Shown here piece by piece: positions 23,202 through 36,528 of a stretch of DNA of 64,000 nt (within the stretch, counting starts at the first letter, position 1; the number at the start of each line of letters is the position of its first letter). The notes beneath the pieces were generated by a model. That model was not told where the DNA came from, made no database searches, and saw nothing but the letters and a program-made list of their open reading frames with translations. Where the stretch lies: positions 1,178,001-1,242,000 of the forward strand of contig JAJQJQ010000055.1 of assembly GCA_028622995.1 (NCBI GenBank), in the 5' to 3' direction. A program made the position numbers and the translations under genes. The DNA comes from Panagrolaimus kolymaensis (lineage: Eukaryota; Nematoda; Chromadorea; Rhabditida; Panagrolaimidae).

Positions 23202-23822
23202 TTTTAAATGTAAAAGCAAATTGATTGTAAAAGAAGCATTTATTAATTTTTTTTAAAGGAACCATCATACAAAAAATGTAGCAGAAGACTCACAATATGG
23301 TTGAGGTAAAAAGCCTTTCTGCGTTGTTTCCTTTCCGTTCGCGCCACCTCCACCACCTCATCCACCGCATAAAAATAGGAGATTTTTTTCTTATATAGGC
23401 GATACATATTTAAAATTTAAATTTTTTAATTTTTTTAAAGAGATGTGCTCGAGTATATAATATTTTAACTTAAGAATTGTAATTTTTTTATTAGACCGGT
23501 AATTCGAATAAATGAAAAATTAAATATAACATAATTAACTCGTTTGATTTTGTTAACGAACAAATCATAATATGTAAAAAGTTGAAAAGCATAAAATAAA
23601 AATGAAAGAAATTTGTGGTACAATAAAAGATAGAGAGATCAATGTAAAAATAAAAATTTGATTGCTTTTAATTGTCACGACTTTTGACAATATTACAATA
23701 ACAATCATAACCCGGAAAAAACGAAAAAATTTAAGGCGAGAAATGCCAATTATTATTACCAGTTTAAATAAAATACAAGAGGCTTTTGAGTTTTTTTAAA
23801 AATTCTTTTGATTACTTTTTAG
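23202..23822. other. Intergenic spacer
   Basis: AT-rich flank between two minus-strand genes. A short C/CCACC-rich patch at 23339-23370 stands out, but nothing codes there. Confidence 0.45.
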
Positions 23823-26800
23823 TTAGACGGTTCCAATTACAGCAGCCGATGATGAATTACTCTGAAAGTCATTACAATCAAAATTGACTCTATTTTAATT
23901 TTAAGGAAGCTTACAAGATTTTCTGCATTTTGCCGTGTACGACGTGATGGATCTCTCATTCGTTCGATGAATGAAAGTAAAGGAATTTCATATACGTTCT
24001 CTATTTTCCCAGGTATTACATTTTCTTCTAACCATAAAGCTGCTTTTATAATTAACATTTGGCTTAATACTGAATTTCGTCTTTCACGATATATGTCAAT
24101 TTCACAAAATGAATGATATAAACTAAAATTAAAAAATTATTGAAATCTCTCTAATTTAAATCCATTTTTAAGTGACTTACGAAAAAATAAACACCGTTAA
24201 CAAATATGCAAATACAGCATCCACAGTATAATGAGTTCGACTAATAACCATGCAAGCTGTTCCAATGCATGCAAATAAACCGGGGATAAATCGCAAGTAT
24301 TTTTTATTTTCTGGTAAATAATAACTGACTGTTAAAAAACTCATCACCATAACTAAAGTGTGTCCTGAGAAAAGGAGATCACCACAAAGCATTTTATTTT
24401 CAATATCCTGAAAATAATTATATTTTAAAATCAAAATATTTTCCATAAAATAAAAATAATTACTTGAAATCCAACATTTATGGTTTGTTCCAACACCCTT
24501 GAAACATAAACCTTCCAAGTTCGTTCGGTGTAATTTAATTGTCTTCGACACCGCTCTGCATTATCTATATACGCAGATGGAAGTTGGGTGCAAAGCATAG
24601 AAAAAGTTCTTAAAGAATATAAAATTCCAATAATAAAGATCGATCGTCGAATAACAATATGACGATGTTTATGAAAAATAAAAATTGCAACCATTGAAAG
24701 TGAGCATAACGTAACCATAGAATCACCAACTTTTAAAGCCCATGTTTGTTGGGGGACAAAAGAAAATATTATATCTGGGAGAGGGATTCTGAAAAAATAT
24801 GTATAATTAAAAATTCAAATTATTTTTTTTCACTATTTTTTATCGATAATTGCTTCATTTAGCTGTGTTTCAAGGTGAGTAACAAAAAATTATCATATTT
24901 TTCAATATTTGATTACTTTCGGAAAATGAGAGTAACATTAAAAAAACAAAATTCATAACTTTTATTACTCTCTATCTTCATGAGCACTTATTTCAAACTT
25001 TAATAACTCATTTAATACTTACCTTCCAACAATATCATGAATATAAGCAAGAGCAATCCAATTTGAAATTGCTGCTAGAGCAAGAAAGATTGTCACTAAG
25101 ACAATTTTATGTAGTTCAGTTGGTAATTGTGTGCTGCCCATCTGGGATGGACAAGGTATATAACCGTCTGAAATTAACAAATTTAGTAAAAGTAACAGTA
25201 ACTTTAAGGAAAAATAAATTTATATACCATCATTAAAAAACATAGTAATGAAATTTATTAAATAAATACACAAAATAAAAATAGTAACAGAAGAATAAAA
25301 AATGAATGTTAAAGTAAAGAAAGGTGAAACATTTATGGAAACAGAGAAAGTTTTATCAGATAAAAACTATGGAAAAACCCTCAAAGATAAAAAAAAACTC
25401 AATACACATACAACTCCGATGAGATGATCGCCAAATACTACCCTTAGCATCACAGACACAGGCATTGGATTGATAAGAAAAAAAGTGATTGTAGTAAGAG
25501 AAACTTAATCAGACCAGTGCGGTTAAACAAAGGAAAAAAAATCGCCATCTTTACCACAATGTTAACCCTCAATGAGAATGATACAAAAGAAGTAAGGTAG
25601 GCAAGGAAAACGAAAAATGACGTTAAGAAAGAAAAAAAAGCAAAGTCCATCACGATTCTATGGTTAAAAAGAAAAAGAGTCCAAGAAAAAGAGATTTAAT
25701 TATTTGGGAAAACTATTCCTTATATGGATCATAAAAAAATCGAGTGTACAAATGAGGCATATCAAAACAAGGGAAACACCGTCAACAATGAGTCACTCGT
25801 GTCCTATTCTTTTGTACAAAAAAAAAACAGAAGCAAATAAAAAGTGTCTCAAAATTGTAAAAGTTTTGTGTCTATTCGAGAGGGGTAATAAAAGAAAAGC
25901 AATACAAAAAAATATTGTCCTATTAGCTATGTCGCCATAGACTACCAAAAAAATGTAAATCAAAATTATTCAAAAATGGTTGTCATAAAAAAGAAACAAT
26001 GTATACTGAAAAAAAGAAAAAAAGAATAAGAATTGTAAAAGGAGATTTAAATTATTGGAAACTCTTCTGACTATCGCCCACATCCAAAACCACTTTTTTG
26101 ACTTGACGACTGTATCCATTTCATTTCCTTTTCCATAATAAAAAAATACCAAAATGAGTCGGAAGGAGAAAAAGAAAGAAAAGCAATATAAAACCGGTGT
26201 GAAAAACAAGAAAATAATAATAACAAACCAAAAAATAAAATAAAAAATAAATCCTCAGCTCCAAAAATCGAAAAAAGGAAATAAATTAGAGATGGAGGGA
26301 GTTCTACACTGGTTTTGACCAAAAAAAATTTCTGTGGTTTATGCAAATTTTAGTCTTAAGTATCCGCCGAAAAAAACGGCCCAAATTATGAAACTTGATT
26401 TTTTTAAATATATTTTATTATGTTTATTTTTTCTTGGATAAAAATATTTTATTTCACGTTTTATTAGACAAGCCAATGAAATAAATGTTCAATTTTGTTT
26501 GTTGAAAAACAAACGAAGAAATGCTTCTATTCCATAGGAGACAGCTGGTCTAACGTCAAAGAATCTAACACTGGATAAATTTTTATATTATTTTAAAGTG
26601 GATCTTAAAAATGAAAGTGAAAGAGTAAAAAACAAAAAAAAAATTAATGGGAGAAAAAATTAAGTGTCAACCAACGTCAAAGGCAAAAGTGATGATACCT
26701 GCCAATATTCAATCCCATTGTGTTTTGACATAAATTTTTTTTTGCCTTTGCCCTTTAAAAAAATTCCTTCAAGGTTGAAATAAAGATGGATTTCAAGGAC

Positions 26801-29800
26801 AACAACGCCAACACACATTCTCTTTAAAAAAGAAATAGAAACTCATTATTAAAATAGACGTAAAATAAGGTTTTTGCGTTTCTTCCGGAAAGTCAAAGAA
26901 CGCAATTGTCCTCTCTTTTTTGACGAAACCCATCCTTCCTTTTTATTTTAGACGCTTTTTGAAGAAATTTTCTTAAAAATATGTTATCAATCAAAGTTTC
27001 AACCATTAAGAAAAAAAAGAAAACAATTCAATGACGTGGAAAAATTTTGGATAAAACCAAATAAACATACAAAAAGATGCTTTAGAAAAACGCAAATGTA
27101 AATATTTTCTTTTTCTATTCTTTGGCATTTTATATTATTTATTTTGTGGGATGCGTGGTCTCTCCTTTTTTAGTTTTGTTTAGTTTTTTTGAAATCAAAA
27201 AGCAAAGATAAAATGGTTTGGAGCTTTTAAAAAAACGTTTCACAAAATCCCAAGAGTGTCTGCCGCTTTTTAAAGAAAAAGAAGAGAGATGAAAGAAGAA
27301 AATAAATTAGTTTGGCGATAAGAAGTTGCCATACTGTAAGGATGCAGAGTTAAATTAAGCTTATGAGTAAGTAACAAGATGGCGGAAACTTAAGATCACT
27401 ATTTTGACAATAATTTATCTTTAAGTTTGGGGGAATAGCGCTCATAAAGAAGGAAAGTAACAAAAATTTTAAACTTCTGCTTTTGAAAGCTTTTCTCGAT
27501 GTGATAGTAATCAAAAATGATAAAAACCTGAAATTTCTGTTACTGTCAGTGAATCACAGTTTACGTAAGTGCGTTTTATTTTTAAGGATAAAAAACACAA
27601 AACAAAATATCTTAAAAAGGCTTTTAAAATTTTTTGCTTAGTTACTAGGAAATAAAAAAATGTAAAGCGTTTTGTTTCGTAATAAAGAAAGTGGATGAAC
27701 TAAAAAAGCATGCATGAATTTTTTTTTCTTTTTGTAGGCTTTTTTGGAATTTTGGAACAAAGTTTGAAACATTTTGACCAGAACAACAAAAGGTTGAGCA
27801 AGCAAGGAAAAAATATCACAATGAAAAACTTTTTGAAAAGGAAGAAATTTTTTTTGGCAATGCCATAAATGGAAAGTCGTCAAAATAAAAAAATGACGGA
27901 AAAAGCAGACATCCGTTGCAAAAGTAAAAAAGGATGAAAAAAGATTTTGTGCTTTTTTTTTCTTCGCTAATTTTGGATGTCATTGAAAAACTTTTTTCGT
28001 GGATGAATGTCGACCTCAAAAAAGAAATTTTTTTCTAAAGAGTATTGTTGTTTTGGTTTTTAAAATGCATGGCACATGAATGATGACGACACATATCATC
28101 AAGGAAACCAAAAAAAATATACGACACAAAAGGTAAAGAAAGAATCGAAGGAAAAAAGTTATGTAGTATTTTTTAACGCAAGAATAAATTAGTTAAAATT
28201 TAAAAAGAAAAAAACCAAAAACAAATGAGTCAGAATTTTAAAACGGATTTTTCTTTTTAAACGAATTTGGTCGTTCAAGGAAAAGAAGAAGAACGAAAAT
28301 CGTATTTTCTTTGATGATGAGATAGGTCACAATAAATTGATAGATTGCGCATGCATGAATAAAAAGAAAAAAACTTATGGGAAAAAAGAGTTTTTTTGTT
28401 GAAGTCAGAGCAAAGAAGAAAAAACAACAACAAAAAAAAGTGAGTCATCCTATGCTTTTTGTGTCGCCGCCGTCGTCACACTATAAAGAAATCTAAACAA
28501 ACATAAACTTTAAAAATAAAGTTTAGTGATGACGAATTTAAAATTTATTCCTAAAAAAGAATATTCTGGTCTAAAAATTTTTCTCATCCTTTTTAGATTT
28601 GATTTTGTTTAGAAATCGAGAGGGATGAATTCAATGATTCACCGTTGTCCATCCATCTGTCACAAAATTAAGCAACCAAGTAAGCAAGCGATGAAGAAAG
28701 TATATTTGACAGCTGTGTTTGATTATATTTTTTTGTCAGTAAAAAACACAATGAAGAGAGGCTAGCTTTTTTTGTTTTATTTTGTGAAGTGAAAGCTAAT
28801 AGCTAATCGAAACAACCAACGCAAATTCACAAAATTATTAACTTCCTTGCTGACAATTACATGCAAGTGCACATTTATGCTATTATGTCTATGGATAAAA
28901 AAAAATCTCAAAAAATGAATGGTTGCAAAATAGAAACTTTAAAACCTATTTAAGAAACTAAAAAGAAAAGCAAAAAATTGACATTTTTATCATAATTTTT
29001 ACTCAAAATTAAATCAAACCACAAAAGGTTAATACTGTGTTTAAAAAATCAGAAAAAATAACGATTGAAACACAGTCTTTGCAAAAAAACAACAATACAA
29101 AAAGAAATTTGACAGCAAACTGTGTTATAAAAAAATCTTTAAGTCAAAATACATACAAGAAAACAAATCAAGATCAAAAAAGAAGAAAAAAGCAAGTACG
29201 AAGTAAAGCAAAGTGAATAAGTGGATGTGTTTACTTTGTTGGTGGCAAAAGAAAGTAAAAGTAAAAAAAGAAGCTATTTTAAAGCCACTTAAAAACCAGG
29301 CGACAACAAGCACTTGTTTATTTTTTTACTTTTGTCGTTTTTTATATAGCTTAATTTTAGTCAGCGAGAAAAAAAAGTGTTTGTTTTTTTTGGCCTTTTT
29401 AGCACAATTTGCGGCGCCACAAGTTTGTTTTTTATTTATGGCAGCTATACAATTTAAAAAAATAATAATAAAAAAAGAGGGTGTTTGTTCTACTATTTTT
29501 TTGGAAGGATAAAAAAATTAAAGGTTAATCCTATTTAAAAAAATAATACAAAAACACAAATGTTAAAGTTTTGAAATATTTGCATAAAAAAATAAACAAA
29601 TTGTACTTACCATGGCTACTACTACTTATTTCACTTCCATATCCACTGCTGCCAGAAACCCTTATTAAAGTTCGTTGCATTTTTTGTTCAAAGCAACAAA
29701 AAACAAATAATATAGGAGTTCAAAAATGAATTGAGAGATTAAAATATAAAGTAAATAAATAAGCTAATTACTTTAAATATTTTCTTTAATATTGTTGTTA

Positions 29801-30658
29801 TTAAAAAAATATTTAGCCGCTGGATGAAAAAAAAAGGTTTTTTAGAGACCAACAAAGCAGCCAAAAATAAATTTATTTTATGGTATTGAACATTTCAATT
29901 TTTCACAACTTTTTTTAGTGTTGGTAAAAAAAAGGAGTTTCTTTCTTTAATTTCTTGAGAAATAAATTTATAAATAAAGGTGAATGAATATAAAAAGCGG
30001 AAATGGAAATAATTCAAAACTTTTTCTTTTCCTTTCTATTATTTTTCAAATAAAGTTTTTATGACTATGACACAATTGAAAATTGAAACACAGAGAAAAC
30101 CCAAAACCAAAAAAAGAAATTTGGCAATGAAAACTTTCTCCTGTTTTTTTTTGTTCGTTTGCTAGATCACTTTTTTTACATGGCGATGGTGATGGTGTTT
30201 CCTCTCTCTATCTTTTTATGTCACTCTTTCTTTTGAAAGAACAACAACGAAAAAAAGTATTGATCAATTTTCAAGTTTTTTCATTTGTGATTTGATGGGC
30301 AGCAGAAAAGATGCGTAACAGCAAGCAAGGCAAGGGTGACAAAGAATGAACAAAAAAAAAGCCTCATGAATGAAATTTTAATGAGAACAGAAAATAAAGA
30401 GTTACAAGAGAAAAAATAAGTAAATTAGAAAATTAAAGAAGAATAAAATATATGGAAAATTATAGACTGGTTTTTTTGATAATTATGACGCAGATGCAAA
30501 TCAAAATTTGTAAAAAAAAGTTTTGCATTTATACAAATATACTTACCATAACGAGATTTTTTGAAACACTTTATTCTTTCCCAACAAGACATAATAGTCC
30601 TTAAACGTATCAACTTTGATGGAATTGAAATAGGAATTCGTGGTGGTGATATTCTCAT
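23823..30658 (-). CDS. Sphingomyelin synthase family protein
   Basis: Common exons 25023-25167, 24464-24788, 24181-24407, 23915-24122 and 23823-23861 encode 314 residues and follow one of three first exons (25228-25243, 29611-29680, 30547-30658), giving 319, 337 or 351 residues. The protein has six expected membrane helices. Family motifs are IPLPDIIF, RSIFIIGILYSLR, CGDLLFSGHT and SRTHYTVDAVFAY. The catalytic triad in the shortest form is H178, H221 and D225. These enzymes transfer phosphocholine (or phosphoethanolamine) from a glycerophospholipid to ceramide in Golgi or plasma membrane; the head group cannot be told from sequence. The C-terminus ends with a short Ser-rich exon after a canonical GTAAGC...TTTCAG intron. 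Introns upstream span 4.4 and 0.9 kb and hold no other gene. Confidence 0.92.
25228..25243 (-). CDS. Alternative first exon c of sphingomyelin synthase
   Basis: ATG and five codons (MFFND) end in phase 1 at a GTATAT donor. A 60-nt intron leads to the common exon at 25167. It gives the shortest N-terminus. Confidence 0.6.
25244..29610. other. Long intron of the sphingomyelin synthase gene
   Basis: AT-rich, mostly A-rich on the plus strand. Open frames here are Lys- or Phe-rich noise. No RNA gene or transposon border was seen. Confidence 0.5.
29611..29680 (-). CDS. Alternative first exon b of sphingomyelin synthase
   Basis: ATG plus 23 codons (MQRTLIRVSGSSGYGS, then EISSSSH) end in phase 1 with G before a perfect GTAAGT donor. 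The phase matches the common exon at 25167 and would give a Ser-rich cytosolic N-terminus. Confidence 0.72.
30547..30658 (-). CDS. Alternative first exon a of sphingomyelin synthase
   Basis: ATG at 30658 opens 37 codons (MRISPPRIPISIPSKLIRLR ... CFKKSRY) ending in phase 1 at a GTAAGT donor, compatible with the common exon at 25167. A second in-frame ATG (MSCWERIK) lies inside it. The encoded N-terminus is basic. Confidence 0.65.
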
Positions 30659-31849
30659 TTTTAACTGTTTTTGGTTGGTTGGTTTGCTGCACCTTGATGC
30701 TTATATCAACAAAAGAAAAAAAAGTGATGCCACTCTCTTAACTATATATGGATGGATTGTCGTCGTTGTTGTTGCTTAGTCAGCCCTCTTCGATGATTAT
30801 ATGAATATATTTTATTTTTTTATCAATAATATAAAGCATGAACACAAAAAAGACTCTAAAAAAGAATGCTTTCGTTAACTTTTTTATTCTATTTTTTGGC
30901 GCCTCACCTTTTTAGCTTTTTGGAATTGTTGTAGGATCCAAGAAGGTATGTAAGTGTATGTATGTCCATATACGTACCATATCAGACCATTTTTTATGGA
31001 TAGATAGCAGAAAAGTGAGAGGCTTCATGTACTTTTTTATGGAAGTACGCTTTTATGCTTTTTGAGGGGAAAATAAAAAATGTAAAAAAAATTGTTACAT
31101 TTCATTCTTGCATCTTTCCGTGAGTTAAATAATATGAATCACTTTATTTAAAATTACAAATACAAATTAAATAATGTGTAATAAGAAAAACTATGCATGA
31201 ATGATAGAAAATTGGTTCATCTTTTATATCGGTAGAAATACAGCTAAAATTGTAAATAGTTTATTTCCTGTTTCCAGTCAGACAGACCGCGAGTGCCGGT
31301 TAAAAATCTGCTTCTCGCTTTTAGTCATAATAAAATGAATCATTAATAAAATTCATAATAAAAAGAAAACATTGCCAGAGACGGGTCTGAAAATTTCAAA
31401 TTCCGTTAAAAATAATTCTTAATTTTTATCAGCCATTAAAAATTTCTTCTTATGTTTTATCCAAAAAAGGCATTTTCCATTTCGGATTTGTGATGGCGAT
31501 TAAAAACCAAAATATTATTATCAATCAAGATCAAAGAAGATTGTTGCATTTTTCCATTCATTAAAAGGATGTGAAATATAACCTAATTTATTAATAAATT
31601 AATTGATTTATAAGCGGATTTCCTCTTCTTTTCTTTCATAGAGATAATTTATTTTCTTGTTTTTGGAGATGGTTGGTTATCGTCGATATATTCGATATTT
31701 TCAAATGACCTAGAAAAGAAAAACAATGGACGGAAATCTTTATTTTTTGGGCGGATGAAAGAAGTGAATAATCACTGTTTCTCCAGCTATCAGAATTTTT
31801 TGAAAATAAAAAAGTATTTTTTGCACTTTAAAATTGATTCATAAAAAAT
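30659..31849. other. Intergenic region between divergent genes
   Basis: This is the promoter side of the longest sphingomyelin synthase transcript and of the small secreted protein gene. AT-rich; no coding exon was recognised. Confidence 0.45.
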
Positions 31850-32338
31850 ATGAAATTCTTTCTTCTAATTTTAACTTTGTTTGTTATTATTAATTTTGTC
31901 TGTGGTTCGCCTGATAACAATGATGAAAATATTTCCAAAGTTCATCTCAAAAATGTTGTGGCTGTAAGCTTTTTTTAAAACTTTTAATTTACTTTTTTTT
32001 ACCAATATTTTATGATCTGCTTTAGGGACAACGCATGCCGTCATCTGCCAATATCAATAACAATGCAATGCTAAAATTTTTAAGACGCAAAAGAGGTGAA
32101 CCCACGGTGAGTCATTTTTTTTTTGTTATAACTTTGTGATTTTTTTGTCATATTTTTATCTTTTTAATTTTTTGTGTTTCAGGCAAAAGCTCTTCCAGCT
32201 GTTAGTCACGAGATTCCCGAAGAAGAGATTCTTGAGTCATACAGCGGTAAACATCCTCCATTGCAAGGTGGCAAAGTCAAACCATTGGATTTTGATGCTG
32301 TCGTTGCTGTGCCTTTCGATAGCACCGATATTTCATAA
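31850..32338 (+). CDS. Small secreted protein with dibasic processing site (116 aa)
   Basis: Exons 31850-31963, 32026-32106 and 32183-32338 join in phase to 116 residues. The signal peptide (MKFFLLILTLFVIINFVCGS) is clear. An RRKR cluster at residues 58-61, followed by Gly, looks like a proprotein convertase site and would split the mature chain in two. The C-terminal half is acidic (IPEEEILES) and contains no cysteines. This could be a peptide precursor or a small secreted protein; no known peptide family or repeat was recognised. An AATAAA follows near 32428. Confidence 0.72.
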
Positions 32339-32735
32339 TTTTTCAGTTTCAATTTTTTATTTGATTTGTTAAATTAAATTCAAAAATTATTATTATACAT
32401 TTATTACGTGTCTTCTTTTTTTCTAAAATAAAGTAGAAACTCAACTCTTTTTTAAGGAAGGATTACATGCAGAATTTGTAATAAAAGCATAAAATAAAAA
32501 AAGTTAAAGAAAAAATTCCTAAAATTAAATGTTTCATTTGGAAAATTTAATTCATTTTAAAAATAATTAATAATGAAGTTTATTATTACGTTTCTTCTTA
32601 AAAAAATTTAAATTCAACATATTTTTTAAACATTAAACAAAGAATAAAAAAACACCCGTTTTTTCGTATTATTATTATACTTTTTTAAATCTCATTCAAC
32701 TAATATACGTGTGCATAAACAAAATATATGCTTTT
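32339..32735. other. Spacer between convergent genes
   Basis: AT-rich 3' flanks of the secreted-protein gene and the SLC13-type gene. Nothing else was seen. Confidence 0.45.
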
Positions 32736-35277
32736 TTAGAGCATTACATTGGTTGAATTTGCATCAAGCCAAAATTCGGTTGGGTCCATATTAAATACAA
32801 TTGCTCCACAAAAATAGTTATACACCAAAATTATTGAACAAGTTCCAATGGAAACAAAGAAACCAGAAATCATCTGAAAAAAATAATTTTGATTAGTTTA
32901 ATAATTAATCGGTCTTGACAAAAAAAATATTAGTCATTTTAACTTTAATTGTCAAACAAATAATTGTTAAACAAATGAAAACCAAAGATAGTCTATAGTT
33001 TTGATTAATTTTTGGATATACATATCATTTTTTCCTGGTCAAAAAATATTAAAACTTACCATATCTGTAACTTTAATTAATCCACTTCCAAATGCAATGG
33101 CATTTGGAGCAGTTCCAACGGGCAGCATAAAGGCGAATGAACAAGTTAAAGTCACTGGAAACATTAAAGTAAGAGGATGGATTTGAGCTTGCTCAGCCTA
33201 AAAAATTTGATTTAACAAAAGTTTCCAAAGATATTTAACTTACTAAAGTTGCAATGATTGGAAGGAAAATGCTAACGGTTACAGTATTTGAGCAAATATT
33301 TGTAACAAAAAGAGTAATTAAAATACAGAAAATTTGAATAGCCCAAAGTGGGAGCGAGCCAATTTCAGCTAATTGAGCACCGAGTAATTCAGATAACCCG
33401 GATTCTTTAACACCCGCAGCTAAAGCAAAACCACCACCAAGAAGAAGTAAAATGCCCCATGGAAATTTTTCTTGCATCGTTTTCCAATCCATTAATCTCG
33501 CGTATGTGTGAGCTTTCGTTGGAACATCGGAATTTTCCCTTTGACAAAGAAAAATGAAATCAGGCTTTTCTGATGGAAGAGCAAAAAGTAAAGCCGAAAT
33601 TATCATGGCACTTGTAGCATCAGTAAAATATCCTTTAGGTAGAAAAGACAAAATTCCAGGGAAAACTTGTGGCAAAATCCATAGCATCAATAATGCAACA
33701 AAATTAATTGCAACTAATTTTTCAGCGAAACTCATTTTAGGTAATTTTTGTGATCGTTCGCGTAAAATTTGGGTTACTTCTGTTGCGGCTGGTGGACCAT
33801 TGTAAAGGAAAATACCCACTAGGATGAGCCAACATGCGAATAGGCACAGCAACATTAAGGGGAAACAAAACATCATCCATGTTATGTAATTTACTCCAGT
33901 ATTGGCGTTGGGGTAAAGACTAAAAATTAAAAGGTTAAAAATGAAAAAATTTGACAGGTTTATTTAGTTTAAAGTTCTGAAGTTTAAGATCAGTGATGTT
34001 TGATTTTAATATAAAGAAACTTACGTAGCAAGTTGACCCATCATCACAAGATTAGGTGCTGTTCCAGTAATGGTTCCAGTGCCTCCAATATTGGCGGCGA
34101 AACAAATGCTAATAATCAAGCCTTTAGCCATACGTTTTTCATTTGCTCTTGCTCGTGGAGCTCCATCTTCACCACTAAAAAAGAACAGAAAATAATTAAA
34201 ATTCGCTTTTTTGAAGAAAAATATAATGTGTTCCACAATCAAAAAATAGAGAAAAGAATGCAAGTAAAAAAGCCGAGAATCCCTGAATTTTATAATCTTT
34301 AGAAATCTCTTGTTTACTTACCACTCTAATAATTCCGCTCGACTTGCTACACTTTGTCCATGTAATCGATATGACCTCAACAACTGCACAATTACAGATT
34401 CACAAACTGGAACCATCATAGCTGTTGTTGCTGTATTACTTATGAATGCACTCAATAAAGCTGTAATAACCATAAAACCTAACATAATCCATTTTGGTTG
34501 GGAACCAACTAAAGTCAAAACATTCAATGCTATTCTTTCATGTAATTCACATCTTTCAACAGCCATCGCAACAATAAGTCCACCAATAAACAGAAATGTC
34601 ACATCCTAAATTTACGAAATAAGTGTTAAACTTAATTAAAGATGAAAAATTTTTTTTAAATAAAGCTACACAAAATATAAACAAAAGATTTTGATTGGTA
34701 AATATTTTTTTGTTATTTTTTTATGTTTGTTTTTTGTTTTGTTTTTCCCAAAACTTACATTTAGGTATTCTTTTGCGACATTTGGAGATGAAAGTACACC
34801 AGTGATGGGAAATAAAATGAGAGGAAGTAAAGCAGTAACTGGAAGTGGAATAACTTCGAAAATCCAATAAACGGACATAATCCCGAGACATCCCGCGCAA
34901 CGATATTCCTATAAAAAAGAGAGAATATTAGTTTTTTTTTAAATTCCTATCAAGACCAAAAAATAAAAAATGGCAAAAAAACTTACTGGTCTGCTTGCAA
35001 ACAGTAGAGGCATAAACAATAACGGCGCTACGATTATTAAAAAGCTATGTTTTAGCCTTTTTAAATAAAATGATGATTTTCGTCTCTCTTTAAACACATC
35101 ATTGGATCCCAGCGAATATGAAACAGATTTAAATGACATCACATCATCATCTTGGTTGGAAAAAGTGATTCTTTTAGGAGCTCGACAAATTTCCTCTTCA
35201 TAATTTCTAACTTCGACACCATTTTTTACCATATGTTTATCAAAAATTGCAGAAACTACAGAACCTCTTCTCGCCAT
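32736..35277 (-). CDS. SLC13/NaDC-type sodium-carboxylate transporter (608 aa)
   Basis: Seven minus-strand exons (34987-35277, 34759-34908, 34322-34605, 34025-34174, 33244-33919, 33060-33197, 32736-32873) join in phase to 608 residues. The protein has many hydrophobic helices and two Ser-Asn-Thr motifs of the DASS family, [11 protein letters not shown] (residues 203-205) and [11 protein letters not shown] (502-504). Also present are the [10 protein letters not shown] and [12 protein letters not shown] segments near the Na+ and carboxylate sites. The family (INDY, nematode NAC) carries di- or tricarboxylates into cells with sodium at the plasma membrane. The N-terminal 75 residues before the first helix are hydrophilic and longer than in most relatives. 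Substrate (succinate or citrate) cannot be decided here. Confidence 0.95.
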
Positions 35278-36390
35278 TTTTTAATTTAAAAATAATACTG
35301 TTCTAGAATAATAATAACTAAGAATAAAATTTGTGTAAAAAGAAAATATTTTCTTTCTTTCTTTAAATTTTTTTAAAGGTCCAATGCCATCCATAAAAAA
35401 ATAATAATAAGAGAAAGAAAAACAGGGAGGCGGGTTAAAAATTTAAAACGTTTTTTGACGTATTACCTTTCAATCTTTATTATTTTATTATTACAACAAT
35501 CAACTAAAAAAACTAATCAACTTATTTATCAACCCAACCCGCCTTTTTAGATAGATGTTAACGTTTTATTTTTTTGACAACAAAAAAAGGAAGACAAGGA
35601 AGAAATAGACTGATTTTACTTTAAAAAAGGTTTTAGAAAAAATAGACAAACACAACAACACAAAATTATTATTATTATTAAGAATCAGTAATGCAATAGT
35701 TTAGTCTGTTAAAAAACATTTTTGAACTTTGGTTTAACTATTTTTTTACTTTTTAAAAGAACGATTTTCGTGGTTGATTCGAACAATGGAATACTTTTTT
35801 TTCTAATTGTCACAAAAAATTAACTAATTGACAGACTGATAAGTAAAATTGTGTTTATATGTATGTTCTTTGAATAATAGAAAAAATACTGTAATATTTT
35901 TTATGAGAAGTAAATAAACTGCAGATTCATGTTCGCTTCTGTTAAGGAGCTTTTCTTTTGGTCTCAAAATGAAAAAAGCTATAGGCTCATCAAGCAAATA
36001 ATTTACAATAAATTTCACAATGAAAATCAAACTTTTTTGTAACGAAAAAGTAAACAAAAAAATAGCACTTTTTAAACTAATGATTTAATTATCAATGCAC
36101 TATGAACTATTTAAAATAACTTCACTGATTAATTATTTTTTCTTTGCTCATTCCTTATTTTTCGGTCGGCTGGATCATCAACCGCACAAAATGATAGCTC
36201 ATGATAATAATGATCACCGTGACGTTTTGCGATCACTTTTATCATTTTTATGCCCAATGCATTTATCACAAGGAAGGAAGAAAACTTTGCGCACAATTTT
36301 TTTGTTTTTAACCTTCGTGTTTTTTTTTCTCGTCTAAACATAAAAGATGAAAACTTTTTGCGCTCTGCTCTGTATTTTTTGATTTTCCAT
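35278..36390. other. Flank with a possible coding remnant
   Basis: AT-rich 5' flank of the SLC13-type gene. A minus-strand open stretch at 35827-36048 (containing LLDEPIAFFILRPKEKLL) has balanced codon use and ends in TAG, and might be a terminal exon of an unrecognised gene together with 36529-36768. No complete model can be built. Confidence 0.3.
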
Positions 36391-36528
36391 TATTTATGAT
36401 TTTGTCCATCCCTTCTTGCTTGCCAAATTACACAAAGAATTATTATTGTTTGAGTCAGTTTTCTTTGTTGATCAAAGTTCCAACAAATACCAAAATTTTT
36501 AGGAGTAAAAAGTTATCAAAAAAATTAC

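Noticed and set aside
22939..23256. 105-codon plus-strand frame
   Set aside because: Shadow of exon 1 of the 577-residue minus-strand gene.
33554..34609. Plus-strand frames of 83-99 codons
   Set aside because: Antisense shadows of SLC13-type transporter exons.
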